A stretch of 64,000 bases of DNA from Microstegium vimineum (Eukaryota > Streptophyta > Magnoliopsida > Poales > Poaceae), in NCBI GenBank assembly GCA_022036555.1, contig CM039120.1:34847017-34911016 (forward strand), given 5' to 3'. The notes under the pieces were generated by a model that searched no databases, was not told where the DNA came from, and saw nothing but the letters and a program-made list of their open reading frames with translations. Numbering within the stretch: position 1 is the stretch's first letter; each line of letters begins with the position of its first letter. The position numbers and the translations under genes are program-made. Of the stretch, positions 57,511 to 64,000 are shown in pieces.

Positions 57511-57550
57511 GAGCTGCCTCTTCTTCTCCAAGCTTCCATATGCTAACATG

Positions 57551-57831
57551 TCAAGATGTCAACGGGGAACCGTTCCCTGAATCCCCGTGGGGAATTCATC
57601 CATTAGGGGACGAATTTGGGGGAAAATCTCTCTCCATGGGGAATTAAATGGGGAGGAAATCATCCCCGTCAGGTTTCATGGGGTCGGGTCTGATATGCAT
57701 CCCCCCGTCCCCGATCCCCATGGGGACCCGAGTACAACATGGCCCAACATCCCCTAATACTCAAGGCCCAATACGGTACAGGTATATAATGCAAAACCCT
57801 AACTTCCCAACATTCCTCGTTGACATCTTGA
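57551..57831. mobile_element. 281-bp hAT-like MITE
   Basis: Ends TCAAGATGTCAACGGGGAA and, inverted, TCAAGATGTCAACGAGGAA (18 of 19 identical). It is flanked on both sides by CTAACATG (57543-57550 and 57832-57839), a perfect 8-base duplication typical of hAT elements. The interior is rich in GGGGAAT/ATCCCC words. It has no coding capacity and was inserted into the E LTR. Confidence 0.93.
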
Positions 57832-58288
57832 CTAACATGATGTGATTCAAACCTTGTGCTCACATGTTAGTCTTTTCTTTAAATTATCTTGGATTTAACT
57901 TCATATTTTAGTCACTTAGGTTTGTTTTAGATATGCAATGCAAACCTAGTGGAATATGATAACTGTAATCGACACGAGTTTTTCCTTCTTGATAGTACGA
58001 CTATCTATCCTAAAGGTGATCTGGCCCTATGATATACCTTTGCCTTGAGCCCATTTTTGTTTTTCTCTTTCTTCTTTTCCTTAGTCATGGAGCACTTGAT
58101 CTATAATGATCCTTCATCTAGCTCCACTTGTCAAGTTGGATCATCCTATCTCGATCATACACTTAACAATAGGGTTAGTCTATAGGTTTCATCAATTAAC
58201 CAAAATCAAACTTGAGCTTTCAACGTTGGTCATAATGATCTTGCATTGTCGTTAATCACACGAAACCATTGGGGCCTAGATGCTTTCA

Positions 58289-59095
58289 CTACTATGAATT
58301 TGAAATGGAACCGAAGAAACGATTGGAGATGATTATGTTCGACTCCCAGATGACATTGTGATTGGTTATACTAACACGAAGGTAGCAGTTAACAAACTCA
58401 TTCAAGATGTTTTCCCATCACTTGAAGAACATACAACATCAGCCGCCTATATGAGCTCTCGTGCCATTCTATCGACAAAAAATGACCATGTTGGTAATTT
58501 GAACACAATGATGATTAATAGGTTTCTAGATATGGAAAAGTTTACCACAACTTTGACACTGTTGATGATGATTCTCAGAATCACTACCCTATTAACTTTT
58601 TGAACTCGATAACTTCAAATGGCCTGCCCCCAACACGAGCTGAAACTAAAAGTCAATTATTCCATCATTCTTCTTCATGATCTTGATCCTAACAACATAT
58701 TGTGCAATGGAACAAGGCTTGTGGTAAGAGCATTGCAAAACAATGCAATTGATGCATAGATCGTTGGTGGACAACATGCACAAAAATGGTTTTCATACCA
58801 AGGATCCATGGTCTCACTCAAACGATATTTTCCTTCCATTCAAATTCAAGAGAAAACAATTCCTAATATATCTAAGTTTTTCCATGACCATAAATAAATC
58901 TCAAGGACAAACCATACCTAATGTTGGGATCTACCTTCCAGAACATGTGTTCTCACATGGACAACTTTATGTCGCTTCATCAAGAGAGGTATCAAGATCA
59001 ACAACAAGAATTTTGGCTAAACCAAGAAAGAATTTGGATCCTACATAGAAGATTACCAAAAATATTGTTTATAAAGACATCCTGAACTGGTGATT
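58289..59095 (+). pseudogene. Helitron (PIF1-like) helicase C-terminal remnant
   Basis: Plus-strand pieces: LPDDIVIGYTNTKVAVNKLI, AAYMSSRAILSTKNDHV, then in another frame the LDPNNILCNGTRLVVRAL segment. The last helicase block follows with FSMTINKSQGQTIPNVGIYL and FSHGQLYVASSREVS. These are the C-terminal motifs of PIF1/RepHel helicases of Helitrons. At least two frameshifts (about 58550 and 58810) and a stop near 58757 inactivate it. The N-terminal part is missing because the E LTR abuts at 58289. A PIF1 host gene is less likely given this decay and surroundings. Confidence 0.85.
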
Positions 59096-59676
59096 AATGG
59101 TTGGAATATTTAACTATTTTATTTTTTAGGCTTCATATTTTATTTTATTTTGTTTGAATTAATCTAAAAAAACACTTTCATAAATATTGTGGCCATGCAA
59201 CACTGCTCTTCAATTAGTTTGCATTCATGAAAACTATTGAGCTTGGAGTATTGAGAACTAATGATGTGAGTACTCCTATATAATCTTTTCTTCTCTTTTT
59301 TCCCCACACATGCATGCAGTTGTACAAATAAATGTGTTCTTTCCTATTTGCATCGTAGGTACTTGTCATTAACCGATGAGAATTATTTGTGGACATTTTT
59401 AAGAGCCGTGGAAATGAATGTTTTGATAGCCTCTTTAAAGATAATCCAAGGCATTAAGGTCTTAGTCACATGGTAAATTAGATAAAAATGACAAGACATA
59501 AATATATTATGCCTTGTTATATGTTTTCCGTATTATATACATGGTCATATATTATTGTAAAAAAGTTAAACTATGCAAAAAAATATTACCGTTTGATTGT
59601 TTTCATGTACATCTACGAAATGAAGCCATGATGTTAGCACGAGCACTATCGATATGTAGGTCACTTGGTAAAAGAA
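59096..59676. other. AT-rich intergenic stretch
   Basis: No gene recognised. Long T and A runs. It may include the 3' end of the Helitron, but I could not find a clear hairpin-CTRR end. Confidence 0.5.
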
Positions 59677-59935
59677 GGGCTTGTTTGATACAACTCTGCT
59701 TCACTAGTGAAGCTGTTTTTTAAATAATAGTTTCATGAGCAACTCTCTAAGTGAAGCTGAGCTATTTTAGAAAAAGTGTTTGACAAAACAGTTTCACCAA
59801 CAACTTTATGTATGGATATGAGAAAGAAACATGAGAGAGCTAAGATAAACTATTTTTTTTTAAATTCATCTTACTTCATATCTTTATCATATCTTTATGA
59901 GGTTTTTAAAATAAAACACCTACCATACAGACCCC
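59677..59935. mobile_element. Possible MITE
   Basis: Left end GGGCTTGTTTGATACAACTC and right end ACCATACAGACCCC are imperfectly inverted. The interior (GCTTCACTAGTGAAGCTG) contains its own hairpin and resembles common grass MITEs. I found no clear TSD. Confidence 0.5.
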
Positions 59936-60062
59936 AAATAAAGTCCTTACTTTTAGTTTAGTTTCTATTGCTTTTTTGGAAGTAGTATTTGTAAAAAAAA
60001 ATCCATCCTTAATGGTGGGAAAGACAAAACCAAAATGCAATTGTATTGTAGTATGATACTAG

Positions 60063-60247
60063 ATGATTTTGATAAACAAAGAAGCACTCACGCATCGCCT
60101 TCCTCCTTCCGCTAGTCGCATGCGCATCTCCGTTCCCCTCCTCTTACTATTTCTCTCATCATACAAAACCCTCTCATCACAAGGGCATCGATCCGACGCC
60201 TGCTCCTCTCTCTGTATAGGGCCGCCGCCGATCGCAGATCTCTTACC
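60063..60247 (+). promoter_or_regulatory. Probable promoter end and 5' UTR of the host gene
   Basis: Pyrimidine-rich tracts (CCTCCTTCCGC, CTCCTCTTACTATTTCTCTC, CTCCTCTCTCT), a rising CpG content and no upstream ATG in a long frame near the start. No clear TATA box. Confidence 0.5.
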
Positions 60248-63001
60248 ATGGCGGCGGCGGACATCTCGGCGATGCTGGACCTCCTAGTTGCCTCCGGGGA
60301 GCCGGAGCCGCCGGTACGCCGCCTCCGGTCGCCCGCGGCGCGCCCGGGGCTCGAGGTCCTAGCGGGGGCCCTCGCCGTCGTCCAGTCGGTTGACCCAGCC
60401 GCCGCCCGCACCGTTCTCGCTGCCGCCCGGGCCGTCGTGTTTGCCGTCCTCCCTGCCACAGGTGTGCTCCCCGGATCCCGCCCGCTAATTCCTTCCCGTC
60501 TCTCCGTCTAAGATGGATTCTGTGGAATTGTGGATCATGGGTGGTGGGTGGTGGGTGTGGACCATGAGTGGTAGCTTTGCCGTTACTATCGCGGGTTGTA
60601 GATTTATAACTGTTCGGGTGCTAGACGCGCTGCTGCTGCTTTACCTTTTATTGTGGGATCTTAAATGGCTTATGGAGTAAGTATCACCTTCTGTTTGATC
60701 GATGAAAGCTTTAGATTCATTCTTGTGGAGCAACTTAGATATCCTTAGTTGATTAATTGATTCTTTCCCTTTTGGATTTTGATACGATGTTTTGGTTGCT
60801 GGTTTCTCGTTTGGATTTTGATATGATGTTTTAGTTGCTTCATTTGTCTTTTGGAATTTGATATGATGTTACTCTATAAGTCACACTCTCTCAGTTGATC
60901 TAAATGACACTTTAACATTGTTTAAAAGTTCAAAGCTGTTTCACTTATAGCTCAAGCTCTCCTTGACATTTAGTATCAGTCTCAAATTGTTTGTCAGAAA
61001 GGTTTAGGCATCCTGAATACCATTTCTGTTTCCCTCTTTTAGGGCATGGTCCACTTATGCATTCTTCCTCAGTCTGTTATGTTTGTGTGTTGTGAGGTTT
61101 ATAGTTTTGATTGTTCTTTGTCATCCTTGGGTGCCATGAGGTCATGAATGCTTGCTTTTTCTCTATATATTTTTGTGTGTCTTTTGATACTATGACTACG
61201 AAGAGACCCATTAGAACTAGTTTTAGCCACTTGAGAACTTTGTATGCACAGTTGCACTTCAAATGCATGCTTGATGCATGGATCAGGTTCACTATACTTA
61301 TCCCTGTGGTTGACGAATCATTATTTACCTTTAAACGCTGCCCATAACTACAACTGCCAATGCTGCCATCTCCTCGACACACCCCGATTCCGCCGAGAGC
61401 TTCGACAAGCAGGCACAAGCTATTGTTGTTGGACACTAGGCGCTACCCAATTACCCATAGGCCATTGGTATGGGGGAAACGGGTGTGGACAGATTTGGGG
61501 AGCGTGTAAAATGGGTAGCTGGGATTTGGATTTGGGTGTGGTTAAGGATTGGTTTGTCGAAATCCTCCCCAATGGCAGGTATACTTTGCGGTTCCTTCTC
61601 TTTCTGCTCTCTTATCCTTTAGTGAGGGACTATGGTTTGTTTTTGGTGTTTTTGGATACTTCTCTGCTCCGTCCTAGAAACACTCATTTTTATTGCATTC
61701 CTGTAACTTAATTTGAGCATGTGGATTGTTGCCTTCTTGGTTTTGCTCTTCAGCACGGAGTATCTTGCTGCTTTTGGAGGTCTTGCACTTATTATTTAAT
61801 ATCAATCTTAGACTGTGGGTTTATCTTGAGATCAGTGTTCGCCTAAACGGCCACTAAACGGTGGCAAGCTGTTTTGTTTAGGGGGTATTCAGAAATTAAA
61901 CAGTTGACCGTTGAAACGGTAAAAAAAAAGGAGGGTAAATGGTCTAAACGCTCTAAACGGAATGGAGGTAAACGGGTTTAAACGGACTAAACGATTGTTT
62001 AAACGGCTATTTAGGTGAACACAAGGTAAATGCAGTTTTACATGCATAAATTTGTATGCTTAAGTTTATTATATACTCATGAATATATATTCCTGATTTC
62101 TTACAAGTATAAATATGTATAATTTGATTCTTTTTACATGTATAAATATATATACATACTTAAATAATTTATTTTTACTTGCATAAATATGTATAAATGC
62201 TAGAATAATTAATTTTAAATCAATAAATATGCATATTTTGGTTATATTGTGTAAAAACGTTTAGTCTATTTAACTCCGTTTAAACACTGTGTAAACGGCC
62301 TAAACACTAAACAAAGGGCGGCTGTGTAAAGACCGTTTTCCGTTTAGGAAAACATTTCTTGAGATGTATCGTTTTTTCTCCCTAGCAGTTCGTATCACTT
62401 TATTGATTGTTGAGAAATGTATAAATTAGTTCTGTAAATATATTGTTGTATCAGATTTGGTGCTCAGACTGGAGCATTGATTCTGGAGATCTTGATAGGA
62501 TTCTCGTCCCGATGAGATACTAGGAAGCAATCTCTATCGCATTCCATGTACTCCCTTGATATTGGGCATGCCCTTAGTAGCATAGTGACCTTATGAATGA
62601 CGCTGAAAGCACTGAAGCTTCAACTTCTTTCTGATGCTTGGTGTTGAATAAATAAAATGGTAGAACTTGTACACCATTGTTGCAAAGTTGCCTTTCATTG
62701 AAATCATTTTCTTTTTCTTGCGTATGATTACTGGAGTACCCATTCACACTTATTAGATAGTAATTAATAGTTTTTTCCCCAATATTATTGCCTCTTTTCT
62801 GCTGTTTCCTGTCCTTCTTTAACCATTAAAGGTTTAGTGTAGCTTAGGATTTGGTTTCTCACTTCCATTTTCTATTCTCACCTTTTGTTATCAGTGGAGC
62901 AAGTGGAGCCGACAGTTGTGGAGATTGTGGAGAGATCCTTGGAATTCTGTCTCTTACATCTAGAAAAATCATCGTATGTGTGTGATGACTTTGGCTTACT
63001 G
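60248..63001 (+). CDS. Host gene, first two exons (continues past the window)
   Basis: Exon 1 is 60248-60461: MAAADISAMLDLLVASGEPE, then an Arg/Pro stretch and an Ala/Val-rich helical segment (AARTVLAAARAVVFAVLPA). The start context ACCATGGCGG is strong. The donor after 60461 is GTGTGC; the acceptor TTATCAG ends at 62894. Exon 2 (62895-63001) joins in frame as VEQVEPTVVEIVERSLEFCL and ends CDDFGLL before GTAAGT. Exon lengths 214 and 107 give a clean phase, supporting both borders. GC content of exon 1 is high, as in many grass genes. The helical, leucine-rich pattern suggests an ARM/HEAT-like protein, but I do not recognise the family. Later exons lie beyond 64000. Confidence 0.75.
60462..61832. 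other. Intron 1, left part
   Basis: T-rich intronic sequence. The open frame at 61244-61711 has no recognised domain and lacks any splice support, so I do not call it. A GGTTTCTCGTTTGGATTTTG-like 60-base segment is repeated imperfectly at 60770-60860. Confidence 0.6.
61833..62356. mobile_element. MITE in intron 1 (about 524 bp)
   Basis: Left end CAGTGTTCGCCTAAACGG. The inverted right end AATGTTTTCCTAAACGG matches at 14 of 17 positions. TCTTGAGAT occurs on both sides (61824-61832 and 62357-62365), an 8- or 9-base duplication. The middle has a degenerate repeat of ATGTATAAATATGTATA words (62040-62240). It is probably hAT-like, or Mutator-like if the TSD is 9. Confidence 0.85.
62357..62894. other. 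Intron 1, right part
   Basis: T-rich intronic sequence with a polypyrimidine run before the acceptor at 62894 (TCTCACCTTTTGTTATCAG). Confidence 0.6.
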
Positions 63002-63093
63002 GTAAGTTCTATTGGCTTGGTTTTAATTAGTTGGGGCTATCATTTTGAGTTTGAGTATGCATTTGGCACCCTGGTGGCTGGCGCCCTACTTAT

Positions 63094-63487
63094 TGTCATG
63101 TGCATGGTGGCATGCAGCCAGGGGAGCTCCCAAGGCAGCGTATGGCCTGGCACAGCCCGAGAAGGCTGGGGGCTGAAGAGGCCTAAGTTATGAAGGCAAT
63201 TAAGAGGAAGAGGAGGAGATTAAGGGAGCATTAGTGTGTTGTAGTTATTAGCTGGCGCCAGTAACTAGGAGCTGGGCGCCAGCAGCATGGAGCTGAGCTC
63301 CTATATATGTAACCCCCCTACTCAGTTGAATTAAGCAATGAAGAATGAAGAAACAGTTCTCCAATCTCTCCTAATTTCTGAAGCTCTAGGCATAGCTTAA
63401 GGCCTAATTCTCTTCTCATCTCATACTCTCAAGCTCTAGGCAAAGCTTAAGGCCTAAATTATCCCCAGTTATCTACCACCTATAACA
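63094..63487 (+). repeat. Solo LTR in intron 2 (394 bp)
   Basis: Begins TGTCATGTGCATGG and ends CACCTATAACA, flanked by CTTAT on both sides (63089-63093 and 63488-63492). It contains a TATA box (CTATATATGTAACC) near 63301 and, downstream, a near-duplicate CAAGCTCTAGGCAAAGCTTAAGGCCTAA pair (63380-63460). The orientation follows the TATA box. It is probably of a copia family. No internal sequence remains, so LTR-LTR recombination removed the rest. Confidence 0.9.
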
Positions 63488-63492
63488 CTTAT

Positions 63493-64000
63493 TCACTCCG
63501 TTGGATTGAATTCTGAAAAACTGCTCAAAACAGACACTAAAGACAGAAATATGTACTTGTATAACTTATGTGAATCAAAATGATGTGCTTATGTTGTTGT
63601 ATGGAGTTCATTCTCCTCTGTTGAACTACTCATGGTATAGTTCCATAATTTTCAGTTGCACACCCTGGTACCTGCGTTCCGTTCCATATAAAGATAGCAT
63701 GATGGTTATAAGGCACATGATTTTGTAAGGCCTAATAATATGGAAACCATAAAGTTGAGCTTTGTAATACATTAGTTAAAGCACAAAGTGATCTGGAATA
63801 CAATGTTATATTACAAAAAAAACAGGTACACCAATCTGCAACACAACATCATCTGCTACTACACAGAAATCCAATATACAACCAGTTCTATCTGCTGTAA
63901 ATATTTTTTTACTATGCCACCATTAACCTGTATTTCGGTAAAGTTGATGGGGGCAATCGCATGCAACGGCTGAGATAGAGAGGGCGCCAGCCCCCTTGGG
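63493..64000. other. Intron 2, continuing to the window edge
   Basis: AT-rich, no exon recognised. A GC-richer end (63950-64000, GGGCGCCAGCCCCCTTGGG) might belong to another repeat. Confidence 0.5.

Larger units (their letters stand above)
54715..58288 (-). repeat. Element E: 5' LTR, family 2, internally duplicated chimera
   Basis: On the minus strand it begins TGAAAGCATCTAGGCCCCAA (at 58288) and ends GGACCTTTCA (at 54715). At 3574 bases it is about twice the F LTR, because 55135-56549 is repeated as 56550-58200. The junction at about 56550 follows GGGCTTTCA and runs into GTTGTGTCGACTACTC. The second copy lacks the last 420 bases of the LTR. Two CCGGAC blocks result (55640-56090, 57070-57510). 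A MITE is inserted at 57551. Confidence 0.82.

Noticed and set aside
58289..59095. A functional PIF1 helicase gene of the host
   Set aside because: Frameshifts, stop and missing N-terminus; Helitron remnant fits better.
61244..61711. 155-codon plus-strand ORF in intron 1
   Set aside because: No recognised domain, no splice support, lies within the intron of a better-supported gene.
1..64000. tRNA or rRNA genes
   Set aside because: The only tRNA-like words are primer-binding sites; no cloverleaf or rRNA core was recognised.

Overview
The window looks like a plant nuclear chromosome segment, most probably from a grass. The reasons are Sirevirus-type Ty1/copia and Tat- and Tekay-like Ty3/gypsy retrotransposons nested inside each other, MITEs, a Helitron helicase remnant, and one spliced host gene with a GC-rich first exon. 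The species cannot be fixed from the sequence alone. Positions 1 to about 58300 are almost solid LTR-retrotransposon. I saw no rRNA, tRNA, CRISPR array or prokaryotic operon. Element letters below are mine.

Left block (1-24580). C is a Tat-like gypsy element on the minus strand (5' LTR 555-1335, gag running off the left edge), inserted into Sirevirus B (minus; gag-pol 1336-4644, PBS, 5' LTR 4708-6693). B interrupts a second copy of the C family (gag start, PBS, LTR 7048-7849). That copy lies next to gypsy element D (plus; RNase H and integrase 7850-9975, a tandem-repeat block of about 149-bp period, and an antisense multi-exon ORF 11288-13972). Sirevirus A (plus, 13973-24580) follows. It carries gag-pol with about eight disabling lesions and a long 3' non-coding zone with repeated PPT-like and PBS-like words. 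Its two LTRs differ in their repeat region and its flanks do not match, so it is probably a recombinant.

Middle block (24581-58288). Sirevirus E (minus) is split by Sirevirus F. F runs 25384-53866 with a 5-bp target-site duplication TTCTT on both sides, and E resumes in the same gag-protease region. F has 3' LTR, PPT, a decayed envelope-like gene (27369-30144), pol, gag and 5' LTR. Between pol and env F is split by G (30995-44749, TSD ACTGC on both sides) and by a long inverted-repeat (foldback) element (44869-46104). G is a non-autonomous Sirevirus with no pol; it keeps one long ORF rich in CxxC motifs and coiled coil. G's 3' LTR is interrupted by I, a truncated Tekay-like gypsy element with a 3-kb LTR and an extra ORF ahead of gag. 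E's 5' LTR (54715-58288) is an internally duplicated chimera that also hosts a 281-bp hAT-like MITE with a perfect 8-bp TSD.

Right block (58289-64000). A Helitron helicase remnant is followed by AT-rich DNA with a MITE-like element, then the start of a host gene: exon 1 at 60248-60461, exon 2 at 62895-63001, reading frame preserved across the splice. Intron 1 contains a 524-bp MITE. Intron 2 contains a 394-bp solo LTR with TSD CTTAT. The gene continues beyond the window and I do not recognise its product.

The strongest cross-cutting signal is that the Sirevirus LTRs carry blocks of short CCGGAC/GTCCGG palindromic words. The exact word differs between copies of the same LTR family, and one block sits in the internal region of F.
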